Position numbers and translations under genes: made by a program | Shown here: in pieces, positions 53,114-62,206 of the stretch | How positions within the stretch are numbered: the first letter of the stretch is position 1 | Layout: each line of letters opens with the position of its first letter | Assembly (NCBI GenBank): GCA_035524675.1 | Contig: DATKOK010000147.1 | Location: forward strand, 1 to 64,000 | From: FEN-987 sp035524675 | GTDB lineage: Archaea > Thermoproteota > Bathyarchaeia > 40CM-2-53-6 | Direction: 5' to 3' | DNA length: 64,000 nucleotides | The notes under the pieces: generated by a model | Told to the model about the DNA's origin: nothing | The model's input: only the letters and a program-made list of their open reading frames with translations | The model's database searches: none

Positions 53114-53587
53114 CTACTTTCCTTTCTTAGTCTTCTTGATCTCTTTTGGCTTCTTCGAGGTTTTCTCAACCGGTTTGGCAGGCGCTACGGGCGTTGGAGG
53201 CGCGACGGGTTGTTCTATGGTTTTCGGCTTCGTGGTAGCTGCGCCTTCCTTTCTCAGGGTAACATTGATCTGATAAGTTTCTTCAGTAACGGTTCTCCCT
53301 CTGATGAGCTTACGCTTTCTCTCACCAGATTTATGCGGTCTGAAACCGGGACCCGAGGATAGTACGATATACTTCTTTGCCCCCCCGTGGACATCGGCCC
53401 TCATAGGGACTCCGTTCTTATCACAACCGCCTGATATGACCGCATTTCCGTCTATGCCTATCGCGGTTCCGTCAACAACATCACCCAACGATCGCCCAAT
53501 CAATGCCTGAGCGCGTGCTCCCTCTAGCTCGCTGACGACACACTTCCCAGTACCGGGGTCCGATACTATGAGTTTGAATTTCGCCAT
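53114..53587 (-). CDS. rps6e: Ribosomal protein S6e with Pro/Lys-rich tail
   Basis: 157 aa. The N-terminal half matches eS6 (KLIVSDPGTGKCVVSELEGA, GRSLGDVVDGTAIG, GGCDKNGVPMRADVHG, GERKRKLIRGRTVTEET). The last ~40 residues are Pro/Lys-rich (PPTPVAPAKPVEKTSKKPK). First gene of the S6e-S24e-S27Ae cluster; the upstream gap to a hypothetical gene is 69 bp. Confidence 0.92.
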   Translation of the reverse strand: MAKFKLIVSDPGTGKCVVSELEGARAQALIGRSLGDVVDGTAIGIDGNAVISGGCDKNGVPMRADVHGGAKKYIVLSSGPGFRPHKSGERKRKLIRGRTVTEETYQINVTLRKEGAATTKPKTIEQPVAPPTPVAPAKPVEKTSKKPKEIKKTKKGK

Positions 53588-53656
53588 TACACGACCCTTT
53601 TTCGAATCGGATCGATACTAGCGACTGAACGCCTTTAATTAACGTTGTCAGGTTGC

Positions 53657-54034
53657 TTACCGCTGCCTCTTTGAATGAACCCGAAAGTGCGCTTTCAATT
53701 CCGCGATGCTCATGAACCCAAGTTCCTTTTGATCAGTTTCGCCTGTTTCCAGCCAAATGTGTCTCGGCTTCCTGCCCTCTATTGCAGCAAGAAACTGCTC
53801 CATAGTCAAAGCATCTACAGAATTTGGAGTCTTTCCAATGCGGACCTCATTAACCAATCGGATTCGCTCCCCAGTGCTTAAAGCCCTATTAATGGAAAAG
53901 TAGTTTAAACCGCCTTCAGCAGGATGAGATATTCCGACGGTCGTCGCGTCTTTCAGCTCTATCAAAATTACAGAATATTGATGTATCTCGCTGAGGATAT
54001 GGAGAACGTCACTCGCAGACATCATAGCAGCCAT
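53657..54034 (-). CDS. Conserved-looking hypothetical protein
   Basis: 125 aa (the ATG at 54034, or an internal ATG at MSASDVLHIL). No transmembrane or zinc motifs. Predicted alpha-beta (SVILIELKDATTVGISHPAE, NYFSINRALSTGERIRLVNEV), ending with a basic tail HSKRQR. I do not recognise it. It sits between S6e (same strand) and the divergent L7Ae operon, so it may be expressed with the ribosomal cluster. Confidence 0.55.
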   Translation of the reverse strand: MAAMMSASDVLHILSEIHQYSVILIELKDATTVGISHPAEGGLNYFSINRALSTGERIRLVNEVRIGKTPNSVDALTMEQFLAAIEGRKPRHIWLETGETDQKELGFMSIAELKAHFRVHSKRQR

Positions 54035-54162
54035 TATCCAGCCTAGCGACGACCTGATCGAAATACGTAAGAGTCCTTATCAAGTTTGGTAAAGAGTTGC
54101 AAAGACGAACAACCGCGGAGCAGAAATGTTCATAAACGGCATATCGTTGCATACGCTGACAA

Positions 54163-54579
54163 TTGGCAAATGTGCAAGTGAAGCGAATGCCAAAATCATT
54201 CTACGTTAAGTTCGAAGTTCCGAAGGAGTTGGCAGACAAAGCCTACCAACTAGTGCAAATTGCGAAGGATTCGGGTAAAATAAGAAAGGGCACGAATGAA
54301 AGCACAAAGGCGATTGAGCGCGCCGTGGCGAAGCTCGTTCTGATCGCAGAAGATGTCGATCCACCGCAGGTTGTCGCTCATCTTCCTATCTTATGTGAAG
54401 AGCGGAAGATTTCCTACTTATTCGTGCCGAGCAAACTTGATCTGGGGCGCTCAGCAGGAATCGATGTGGGATGCGCTGCGATCTCTGTGCTTGAGGGCGG
54501 CGAAGGATCAAAGACGCTGAAGGAAATTATCGACGCGACGGAGCAGTTCAGAAAGGGCGGGGCTAAGGTTCAGCAATGA
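54163..54579 (+). CDS. rpl7ae: Ribosomal protein L7Ae
   Basis: 138 aa if started at the TTG at 54163, 130 aa if at the ATG at 54187 (MPKSFYVKFEVP), which matches most homologues. KGTNESTKAIERAVAKLVLIAEDVDP and the late LGRSAGIDVGCAAISV are family hallmarks. It binds kink-turns in rRNA and in box C/D and H/ACA sRNAs, so it links to the C/D sRNAs and Gar1 in this window. A TATA-like CATAAAC at about 54132 supports a very short leader to 54163. Overlaps S28e by 4 nt. Confidence 0.94.
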   Translation: MANVQVKRMPKSFYVKFEVPKELADKAYQLVQIAKDSGKIRKGTNESTKAIERAVAKLVLIAEDVDPPQVVAHLPILCEERKISYLFVPSKLDLGRSAGIDVGCAAISVLEGGEGSKTLKEIIDATEQFRKGGAKVQQ

Positions 54580-54800
54580 GTGCTCCGAAGGAGCGCGCAG
54601 AAGAAGCGATAACGCCCGCCGAGGTTACGCAGATTATTGGTAGAACCGGTGTAACAGGTGAAGTCATTCAGGTACGTGTGAGAATCCTCGAAGGGAGAGA
54701 CAAAGGCCGCGTCATAACCAGGAATATCAAAGGTCCCATCAGAACCGGAGATATTCTGATGCTTCGTGAGACCGAACGCGAAGCTAAGAAGATCCGATAG
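54576..54800 (+). CDS. rps28e: Ribosomal protein S28e
   Basis: 74 aa. GRTGVTGEVIQVRVRILEGR, GRVITRNIKGPIRTGDIL and LRETEREAKKIR are typical. OB-fold at the mRNA exit. Second gene of the L7Ae-S28e-L24e-NDK cluster. Confidence 0.95.
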   Translation: MSAPKERAEEAITPAEVTQIIGRTGVTGEVIQVRVRILEGRDKGRVITRNIKGPIRTGDILMLRETEREAKKIR

Positions 54801-54813
54801 GGAGCCTCGACGG

Positions 54814-55008
54814 TTGCCTAGAACCTACTCATGTTCGTTCTGCGGGAAAGATTTCCCACAGGCCACGGGCATCATGTTTGTACGGAACGACGGATCAATT
54901 ATGTATTTCTGCTCGTCAAAGTGCAGGAAAAGTCTGATGGTTTATCGAAGGGATCCTAGAAAACTCAAATGGACCTTGTATTATGGGAAGAAGGAACGAG
55001 GAAAGTAG
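54814..55008 (+). CDS. rpl24e: Ribosomal protein L24e
   Basis: 64 aa from the TTG at 54814; the longer frame to 54766 overlaps S28e and is not family-like. Zinc pattern CSFCGKDF...FCSSKCRK, then RRDPRKLKWT. Bridges the subunits. 6 nt before ndk. Confidence 0.93.
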   Translation: MPRTYSCSFCGKDFPQATGIMFVRNDGSIMYFCSSKCRKSLMVYRRDPRKLKWTLYYGKKERGK

Positions 55009-55013
55009 CGTAG

Positions 55014-55478
55014 TTGCAGGCTGAGAAGCAGCAAACATTCGTCTTCCTAAAGCCAGAAAGTGTGGTTAGGGGACTAATAGGCGAAATCGTGGCTCGCTTC
55101 GAGCGCAAGGGATTAACTCTAGCCGCGGCTAGGCTGATCAAAATGTCGGAAGAGCAAGCTCGTCAGTTGTATTCAATTCACAGTAACAAGCCGTTCTTCC
55201 AGGAACTCGTCTCCCATGTGACATCAAGCCCCGTCTTCCTCATGGTGTGGGAGGGTCCAAATGTTGTAACTGTCGCAAGAACCCTGGTTGGGGCTACGAA
55301 CCCACTGAATGCTGCTCCTGGAACTATTCGCGGAGACTTCGCGCTCAACGTAACGCCGAACGCCATCCATGCATCTGATTCAATCGAAAATGCGAAACGA
55401 GAACTGTCAATCTTCTTCTCCCCAGCCGATATCTGGAGTTACAACAGACCTACTGAGCAGCAATTTCTGTTAAAGTAG
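55014..55478 (+). CDS. ndk: Nucleoside diphosphate kinase
   Basis: 154 aa, start TTG at 55014. KPESVVRGLIGEIVARFERKG and the catalytic-His motif NAIHASDSIENAKREL. Balances NTP pools. Last of the L7Ae cluster and convergent with aIF5B (1-2 nt gap). Confidence 0.95.
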   Translation: MQAEKQQTFVFLKPESVVRGLIGEIVARFERKGLTLAAARLIKMSEEQARQLYSIHSNKPFFQELVSHVTSSPVFLMVWEGPNVVTVARTLVGATNPLNAAPGTIRGDFALNVTPNAIHASDSIENAKRELSIFFSPADIWSYNRPTEQQFLLK

Positions 55479-55479
55479 A

Positions 55480-57267
55480 TCAGAAACCCCAGACTGGGTT
55501 TGTTTTCCGCTTTATTTGAATCAACTCGTTAATTGTTTCCCGATCGGCCTCAGTGAGTTCTCCTGGAAACTTCGTGAGAAATGTCTTCAAATGGCGTTCT
55601 GGAACGTCCGCATAGATGACGTCACCTTCGTCAATATTCCGTCCCACTACTCCGTCCTCGATTGATACTGCGACCTGCATACTAACTGTGGCTTCCGGCA
55701 CGTCTTTTCCCTGATCCTGAATACCTTGAAGCTCGCCCAGCTTCTTTCCGGACTGTGTGATCAGAGGAATCTTTGGTCTAAATCGACCTGTAGTTATTTC
55801 TACACCAACGATTGCGGGTTTGCTCCTCCTGAATAAGAATCCTGCAAGAACTTTAGCTTTGCATGGTCGAACAAGCAGATCAAGTTCAGCCTTCACACCC
55901 GCCGCACGTTGTTCTTCACTCCAATGGATGTAGTCTTCTAGCATGTGGTAGATTATGTCGGACTTGAAGATCGGTATACCCGCCACTTTTGCTTCTTCCT
56001 CTGCATCGGGCAGAATCTTCACATTGAAGGCGAGGATTGCTGCAAGCAATCTATCCTCGGGACCTAACGCTTCGACTTCCACTACATCCCTCTTGGTTAC
56101 GTCGCCAATGTCTGCCAGTCGTATCTGAATTCCATGTCTGTTTAATGTTTCTGTGACGGCCTCAAGCGAACCAAGCGTATCTGTCCTAAGGACTATCCCA
56201 GATTTCTCGGTCTTAATTCGGAGTTTCTCAACTTCGTCTTCAATCATCCTTGCATACTCCTTCGTATTCTTTCCTTTCGGGGCTGCATACAAGGGCGATC
56301 CAGCAAGCGCGGCTTCAAGTCCCGGAGCTGCAATCTTGACACCTGATGCGGCAGCAACCCTTCGTACGCTCGTGAACCGGTCACGAGGATCTCTTATCTC
56401 ATCCAGCGGCTTCGGAACAAGTATGGCACGCACTTCGGTAACGATCGGATGCTCACGCCCACCAATTACTATTGTGTCATCGACCTTCAAGGAGCCGTCG
56501 TAAATTATCGCGTTAATCGTGGTTCCAAGTCCAGGTTCATCTTTAACTTCAAGCACTGTACCCCGCGCGGGGCCAGATGTGACTTGAAGTTCGTCAGAAA
56601 GGTAAGCTTGAGTCAATCCGGTTAGAATTGCCAAAAGTTCAGGGATCCCTTCTCCAGTTTTAGCGCTTAATGGAACGATGGCGAGGTTCTCTTTGAATTG
56701 AGTAATCCGGTCGAATCTCTCTGCTTTGAACCCAAGTCTGGAGAGAGTGCCCATGATGGTGTAAACTCTATTGTCGAGTTCAGTCTGTACCTCAGGAAAT
56801 TGCGACTTGAGAGTTGTTGCGAAGGGAACCGCTAACTGTGACTTCCATCCAGGGATGGCATCAATTTTATTTGCGGCAATTATGAAGGGGGTCTTCCTGC
56901 TCTTGAGTATATTTATCGACTCAACTGTTTGAGGTTCGACGCCCTTCGTTACGTCAATCACCAAAATGGCAATATCGGCGGCTGATCCGCCACGTCTTCG
57001 GAGATTCGAGAAAGTTTCGTGTCCTGGTGTATCAATAAACAAAAGTCCGGGAACTTTCAATTCGAAATGGAACTGTTCGAGCAGCGGGCCACAAATCTCC
57101 TCGACGGTTGCGCGAGGCAGAAGACTGGCCCCGATGAGTTGTGTTATTAACCCTGGCTCTCGCTTGGCGACGGAAGTGCCTCTGAGTTTGTCTAGGAGAG
57201 TCGTTTTGCCGTGGTCAACATGACCTAGTACTACCACTATAGGTTGTCTAATGGTCAAGTTGTCCAC
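55480..57267 (-). CDS. infB: Translation initiation factor aIF5B (IF-2-like)
   Basis: 595 aa. G1 GHVDHGKTTLLDKLRG (about 15-30), G3 DTPGHETFSNLRRRGG, G4 AANKIDAI, then domains II-IV (GRNIDEGDVIYAD, RETINELIQIKRK at the end). It promotes 50S joining. No intein or N-terminal extension. Divergent from the Lhr helicase with a 97-bp gap. Confidence 0.95.
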   Translation of the reverse strand: MDNLTIRQPIVVVLGHVDHGKTTLLDKLRGTSVAKREPGLITQLIGASLLPRATVEEICGPLLEQFHFELKVPGLLFIDTPGHETFSNLRRRGGSAADIAILVIDVTKGVEPQTVESINILKSRKTPFIIAANKIDAIPGWKSQLAVPFATTLKSQFPEVQTELDNRVYTIMGTLSRLGFKAERFDRITQFKENLAIVPLSAKTGEGIPELLAILTGLTQAYLSDELQVTSGPARGTVLEVKDEPGLGTTINAIIYDGSLKVDDTIVIGGREHPIVTEVRAILVPKPLDEIRDPRDRFTSVRRVAAASGVKIAAPGLEAALAGSPLYAAPKGKNTKEYARMIEDEVEKLRIKTEKSGIVLRTDTLGSLEAVTETLNRHGIQIRLADIGDVTKRDVVEVEALGPEDRLLAAILAFNVKILPDAEEEAKVAGIPIFKSDIIYHMLEDYIHWSEEQRAAGVKAELDLLVRPCKAKVLAGFLFRRSKPAIVGVEITTGRFRPKIPLITQSGKKLGELQGIQDQGKDVPEATVSMQVAVSIEDGVVGRNIDEGDVIYADVPERHLKTFLTKFPGELTEADRETINELIQIKRKTNPVWGF

Positions 57268-57364
57268 CGGCTTTTGTTCTAACTCAGGACATCCGCCATT
57301 AAAGCTTCACTGGAGTTGAGCTTTTTACGTTCATGGTTTATTCGTACGGTGCGGCTCGTAACTA

Positions 57365-60223
57365 ATGAATAGCCAGGAATCGAACGCGTTCGAAATGCTT
57401 GCTAAGCCGGTGAGGGACGCCCTTCAAGCACGAGGATTTGCGTCACCAACGGACCCACAGCTAAAAGCGATTCCTGAAATAATCGCCGGCAAGAACGTTC
57501 TCTTAATCTCGCCAACAGCTTCTGGTAAGACAGAGGCAGCAGTTCTGCCAGTATTTAGCATGTATATGACGAACCGCGGCGATGATCGCGGCATCAAGAT
57601 TCTCTACGTTACACCTCTTCGCGCGCTTAACCGCGACATGCTAGAACGATTTGAATGGTGGGCGGAACGATTGGATCTTAAGATTGCTGTTCGACATGGC
57701 GACACTGAAGTTAGAGAAAGAGCAACTCAGGCGAAGAATCCACCAGATATGCTCATACTGACTCCTGAGACGTTACAGGCAATCCTAACGGGGCGAATAA
57801 TGAAGCAACACCTTCGCGCCGTGAAGTACGTGATAGTCGACGAAGTTCACGAATTGGCTGAAGATAAGCGAGGAAGCCAATTGGCAATCGCACTGGAACG
57901 ATTGAGGTGGGCTGCGATGCATGACTTCCAAATGATTGGTCTCTCAGCAACTATAGGATCGCCTGACAAGGTTGCCAAATTTCTTGTCGGAACAAGTCGC
58001 GAGTTCACAATCATCCATGTTCCCGTGGGCAGACAGGTACGAATTGAAGTAGTTCGCCCTGAACCTGAAGCAAGAGACTTGGATCTTTCCATGCAGCTCT
58101 ACACTCATCCAGATGTAGCGGCTCGCCTAAGGCTAATGCGGGATCTCATAGAAACTCATCGCTCGGTATTACTGTTCACAAACACCCGCGCAGTTGCTGA
58201 AATCCTCACTAGCAGACTGAAAGTATGGGATGTTGATTTTCCTATCTCAATTCATCATGGTTCCCTGGCGAGGCCCTCTCGCATAAGTGCTGAGCGGGGA
58301 CTGAAGGACGGGCAACTGAAGGGGCTCATAGCCACGTCCTCTTTGGAGCTAGGCATTGACGTTGGAAATGTGGATTTCGTTATTCAGTATATGAGCCCGC
58401 GACAAGTTTCGCGCCTCATCCAGCGTATCGGTCGAAGCGGGCACCGAATCGGCAGATTGGCAGATGGGATTATTATAGCAATGGACTCTGATGATACATT
58501 AGAATCGTTGGTCATTGCGAGACGGGCATTAGAGGAAACACTCGAACAAGTCTCGGTTCCGGAAAAGCCACTCGACGTGTTGGCGCATCAAATCGTCGGC
58601 CTCTTGATCCAGAAAGGTCGCTGGTACATAAATGAAATCTTGGAGATCGTCACAAAGGCCTTTCCTTATCGGAATCTCACAGAACAGGACGTTGCTGCTA
58701 TACTGAATTACATGCACTCGCGTTTCCCTAGACTGGCTTGGTATTCTGAAGAGGACACACTGGCTCTTCGACCGAGAAATCTGAAAGCCCTCTACTCATA
58801 TTACTTCGGAAAACTTTCGATGATTCCTGATGAGAGACAATATCTGATAATAGACCAATCAAATGATGAAGCTGTCGGCGTCTTGGACGAGGCCTTCGTA
58901 GCAGAATACGCCGAGCCAGGCCGCAAATTCATCGTGCGAGGAAGCCCTTGGCGGATGGTCAGCATAAGAGCGGACAAGATCTACGTGCGACCCATCAGAG
59001 ATCCGACAGGTTCTATTCCGAGTTGGGTGGGCGAGGAGATACCTGTACCATTCGAGGTAGCACAGGAGGTTGGGGCGATAAGGAGGAAAGTTGAAACTGC
59101 GTTGGGGTCAGGAATAACTGAAGTGTCGCTCCTCGATGAACTCTCCCAATTATATCCCGCATCGACTCGGACGATCCAAAATTCATTGTCCGAGACATTA
59201 GATCAAGCGCGACAGGGGCTCGTTCTCCCAACGGACAAGCGAATTGTACTAGAAGATTGGGAAGACTTCGTAATCGTCAACGCGCATTTTGGGCTCCTGG
59301 TCAACCGCACTCTCGCACGATTAATAGGACATGTGCTCTCCGAAGACATTGGTACAACGATCGGAGTCCAACAAGATGCGTACCGAATCGTAATCCAAAC
59401 AACAGGGGCCGCAAACGCTTTCAAAGTAGCCCAGGTGCTGCAACAATTATCTGGAATGGAGTTAGAGAGCGTAATACGCGAAGCGTCCAAAAAGAGTGGA
59501 ATGTTCAAGAGACGCCTTGTCCATGTCGCAAAGAGATTCGGCGCGATAACTCGATACGCAGAATTTCAGAGTGTTAAGCTTCGCCAAGTAATGAAGAGCT
59601 TTGAAGGAACGGTGATCATGGAGGAAGCGTTCAAGGAGACTTTGGAAAAGGATTTGGATCTGAAGAATACGAAACTGATCTTGAACCAACTGGGGCGTGA
59701 TATTGAAGTATCGTTCTCTCCATCCGCGAGAGATCCTACACCTATCGCCAGGATCGGTATCGAAAGAATCAGTCGAAAGACTGATCTCATTCCTCCTGAC
59801 AAAATGAAACGCATCCTAATCGAATCAACTAAAGTAAGAATACTAAACGAATCTAGACTACTTGCATGTCCTTCCTGCCTAAACTATGCCAGAATTGTCT
59901 CAGTCAAGGACATGCCTGAGACCTTCGAATGTCCAAAGTGCAAGAACCCATTAGGCATGAGCGCTGACACTCCCGACTCAATAGAGAAGATCCGTAAGAA
60001 ACGTACCCTCTCGGAGTCTGAGAAACGAACCGTTGACGCTCTGAAAGCGTCGAGTCTGCTGATCAGGAAAAACGGTAAGATCGTTGCCTATATCCTGGCT
60101 GGAAGAAGGCTCAGTGTAGCCGATGCTCGAGCTGTGCTGAGACGAACACACCGTGTATCAGACCGACTATTTGAGCAGATCATGGAGCAGGAGAAGAAGG
60201 CACTCAGGCGTCGATTCTGGTAG
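57365..60223 (+). CDS. Lhr-type DEAD/H helicase with C-terminal zinc ribbon
   Basis: 952 aa. Helicase motifs: LISPTASGKTEAA (I), LYVTPLRALNRDM (Ia), VDEVHELAEDKRG (II), LSATIGSP (III), SSLELGIDVGNVDFV (V) and QRIGRSGHRIG (VI). After the two RecA folds come the Lhr core domain and winged helix (about 560-750). The C-terminus adds a four-Cys ribbon (CPSCLNYA...CPKCKNPLG) and a basic end. This matches archaeal Lhr2-like proteins, 3'-5' helicases acting on DNA or RNA-DNA hybrids in repair or RNA decay. A C/D-like sRNA lies just downstream. Confidence 0.9.
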   Translation: MNSQESNAFEMLAKPVRDALQARGFASPTDPQLKAIPEIIAGKNVLLISPTASGKTEAAVLPVFSMYMTNRGDDRGIKILYVTPLRALNRDMLERFEWWAERLDLKIAVRHGDTEVRERATQAKNPPDMLILTPETLQAILTGRIMKQHLRAVKYVIVDEVHELAEDKRGSQLAIALERLRWAAMHDFQMIGLSATIGSPDKVAKFLVGTSREFTIIHVPVGRQVRIEVVRPEPEARDLDLSMQLYTHPDVAARLRLMRDLIETHRSVLLFTNTRAVAEILTSRLKVWDVDFPISIHHGSLARPSRISAERGLKDGQLKGLIATSSLELGIDVGNVDFVIQYMSPRQVSRLIQRIGRSGHRIGRLADGIIIAMDSDDTLESLVIARRALEETLEQVSVPEKPLDVLAHQIVGLLIQKGRWYINEILEIVTKAFPYRNLTEQDVAAILNYMHSRFPRLAWYSEEDTLALRPRNLKALYSYYFGKLSMIPDERQYLIIDQSNDEAVGVLDEAFVAEYAEPGRKFIVRGSPWRMVSIRADKIYVRPIRDPTGSIPSWVGEEIPVPFEVAQEVGAIRRKVETALGSGITEVSLLDELSQLYPASTRTIQNSLSETLDQARQGLVLPTDKRIVLEDWEDFVIVNAHFGLLVNRTLARLIGHVLSEDIGTTIGVQQDAYRIVIQTTGAANAFKVAQVLQQLSGMELESVIREASKKSGMFKRRLVHVAKRFGAITRYAEFQSVKLRQVMKSFEGTVIMEEAFKETLEKDLDLKNTKLILNQLGRDIEVSFSPSARDPTPIARIGIERISRKTDLIPPDKMKRILIESTKVRILNESRLLACPSCLNYARIVSVKDMPETFECPKCKNPLGMSADTPDSIEKIRKKRTLSESEKRTVDALKASSLLIRKNGKIVAYILAGRRLSVADARAVLRRTHRVSDRLFEQIMEQEKKALRRRFW

Positions 60224-60275
60224 TGTTACCCGCGGATCCGTAATGACGATAAGCCCGATTCTGCAATCATTGATC

Positions 60276-60335
60276 GGGCGATGAAGAAAGCTGGTATTGG
60301 AGTAATATGTGATCGAAGAAACCAGATCTGAGCCC
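60276..60335 (+). ncRNA. Candidate C/D box sRNA (weaker)
   Basis: GGGC (60276-60279) can pair with GCCC (60332-60335), enclosing a C box GATGAAG identical to that of the 39.7-kb sRNA (60280-60286) and a D box CTGA (60328-60331). An internal GTGATCGA at about 60309-60316 could serve as C', but no good D' is visible. The 60-nt size fits. Confidence is lower because the terminal stem is only 4 bp and the D' box is missing. A competing inverted repeat CCCGAT/ATCGGG (60254-60259/60273-60278) overlaps its 5' end. Confidence 0.35.
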
Positions 60336-60372
60336 AAAAACGCTCTACGATAAGAGGATTTTGTGAGAGATC

Positions 60373-60380
60373 TTAAATAC
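60373..60380 (+). promoter_or_regulatory. TATA-like box of the peptide ABC operon
   Basis: TTAAATAC lies about 50 nt before the ATG of the binding protein. It is followed by a GGAGG ribosome site (60412-60416), 12 nt before the ATG at 60429. Confidence 0.55.
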
Positions 60381-60428
60381 CGACCCCTGTTTGATTGGTT
60401 CACCGAAATTTGGAGGAAAATGTAAGAA

Positions 60429-62144
60429 ATGTCAAATGAAAGTAAACCTAAAGGCAAAACTAGCACATACATCGCCGCCGTCGTCCTAATAATCATAATT
60501 TTGGCGGGCGTCGGTTACTACTATTACAACACAACGACAATGGCTCCAACAACCACAACGTCAATGGAGAGTACTATGGTTCCAACAACAACTGCTGCAC
60601 CCCTCTACAAGGACACCATTGTTGTAGGCACAACCGACTCGGTACAAACCACAATCGATCCAGCAGATGCGTACGACTACTTCGGCATCAACATAATAGA
60701 GAACGTTGGCGCTCCGCTCGTTGACTATAGGCCTGGAACAACACAAATCGTTCCAGCTCTTGCAACCGACTGGTCCGTCAGCCCTGATGGGCTAACTTGG
60801 ACCTTCAACCTGAGACAAGGAGTAACTTTCCCTGATGGAACTGCTTTCAATGCTAACGTAGTGAAGTATACAATGGATCGAGAGTTCGCCATTGATGAAC
60901 CAGAGGGACCATTCGCCGGCATTGGAGCGGACACAATCGTCAACAAGACTGTTGTCACTGGAACATATCAAGTCCAATTCGTGTTGAACGAACCGTTCTC
61001 AGCTTTCTTAGCCCAAGTAGCGTTCACCCCATTTTACCCCGTCAATCCCAACGTGGCACCCACGCCAATGACTAAATGTGGTGACACATGTGGAATCGTA
61101 AACTATACAGGTACAGTAGCTACTGAGAACCCAACTGGCTTAGGTCCATACCTTATCAGTAACTGGCAACGAACGGCAGGAAAAGACGTCGAAATCGACC
61201 TAACTGCAAACCCCCACTACTGGAACGCCTCGGGCGGTCTACCTTTGACCAAGAATATTATCATAAAGTTCTACACCGACTCGACTTCGCTCAACCTTGC
61301 GATGCAGAGCGGAGCAATCGATATTGCATACCGTCAACTCGCGCCCGCCGATATTCAAGCCTTCGAGTCAAATACTAACGTCAAAGTCTGGAAAGGACCG
61401 GGTCAGTTCATTCAGTATCTGTGCTTCAACGAGGCATCGGCTCCGTTCAACAACGTTGCTGTGAGACAAGCAGTTGCAGCAGCAATTGACAGGTCACTCA
61501 TTACGAATACCGTGTTCTTGGGACAAGCAGATCCACTCTACAGTATGATCCCTGCTGGAATGTCCTACCATAATGATGCGTTCAAGTACTATGGTGATGG
61601 CAACATAACTGCAGCTCAAGCATATCTTCAGAGCGCGGGCTACAGCACTTCGAATCCATTGAAGTTCACTCTGACCTATCCAACGGGACACTATTCATCA
61701 ACAGACGGGATAGCCTCAGCGCTCAAACAGGCACTGGAGAAGACTGGTATGATCCAAGTAACACTCGCCAACGAGCCATGGCCTAACTACAAAGCCAGCA
61801 CATCAGCTGACCAGCATCAAGCCTACATCTACGGATGGTACCCCGACTACGTAGACCCATATGATTACACCTATCCTTTCCTACCGCCTGATGGAATCGG
61901 ATTTCTGCACACTCACTACGTAAGTCCCACGATGAACCAGCTTCTACACCAAGCAGCGTCCGCGACCGACACAACTACGCTAGGAAACACATACGCGCAA
62001 GTCCAACAGTTACTCGTCACTGACGTACCTATAGTGCCGCTCTTCCAGGGAACAACGATCTGTGTAAGTAACCTGAAAGTTGGCGGAATTGTTCTAGACC
62101 CAACAACAATCTTCAGGTACTACCTGCTCTGGGAAAGCCCGTAA
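60429..62144 (+). CDS. Peptide ABC transporter substrate-binding protein
   Basis: 571 aa SBP_bac_5 (DppA/OppA) family. N-terminal membrane anchor YIAAVVLIIIILAGVGYYYY (about 14-33), then a Thr/Pro/Ser linker (TTTMAPTTTTSM), as in archaeal surface-anchored binding proteins. The mature part has DSVQTTIDPADAYDYFG, WSVSPDGLTWTFNLRQGVTF and a late VPIVPLFQGT. It likely captures oligopeptides or similar solutes for the two permeases downstream. ATPase genes would lie beyond the window. Confidence 0.92.
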   Translation: MSNESKPKGKTSTYIAAVVLIIIILAGVGYYYYNTTTMAPTTTTSMESTMVPTTTAAPLYKDTIVVGTTDSVQTTIDPADAYDYFGINIIENVGAPLVDYRPGTTQIVPALATDWSVSPDGLTWTFNLRQGVTFPDGTAFNANVVKYTMDREFAIDEPEGPFAGIGADTIVNKTVVTGTYQVQFVLNEPFSAFLAQVAFTPFYPVNPNVAPTPMTKCGDTCGIVNYTGTVATENPTGLGPYLISNWQRTAGKDVEIDLTANPHYWNASGGLPLTKNIIIKFYTDSTSLNLAMQSGAIDIAYRQLAPADIQAFESNTNVKVWKGPGQFIQYLCFNEASAPFNNVAVRQAVAAAIDRSLITNTVFLGQADPLYSMIPAGMSYHNDAFKYYGDGNITAAQAYLQSAGYSTSNPLKFTLTYPTGHYSSTDGIASALKQALEKTGMIQVTLANEPWPNYKASTSADQHQAYIYGWYPDYVDPYDYTYPFLPPDGIGFLHTHYVSPTMNQLLHQAASATDTTTLGNTYAQVQQLLVTDVPIVPLFQGTTICVSNLKVGGIVLDPTTIFRYYLLWESP

Positions 62145-62162
62145 GTAAATTACAATGAGGAG

Positions 62163-62176
62163 GTTACCCGGGTAAC
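62163..62176. repeat. 14-bp palindrome between binding protein and permease
   Basis: GTTACCCGGGTAAC lies 18-31 nt after the binding-protein stop, within the 62-nt gap before the permease GTG at 62207. It is followed by TTTAAAACCCGG. As RNA it could form a short stem that stabilises the upstream message or causes partial termination, lowering permease expression. A regulator operator is the alternative. Confidence 0.45.
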
Positions 62177-62206
62177 TTTAAAACCCGGCCTCTCTCTCCC
62201 CTTTTT

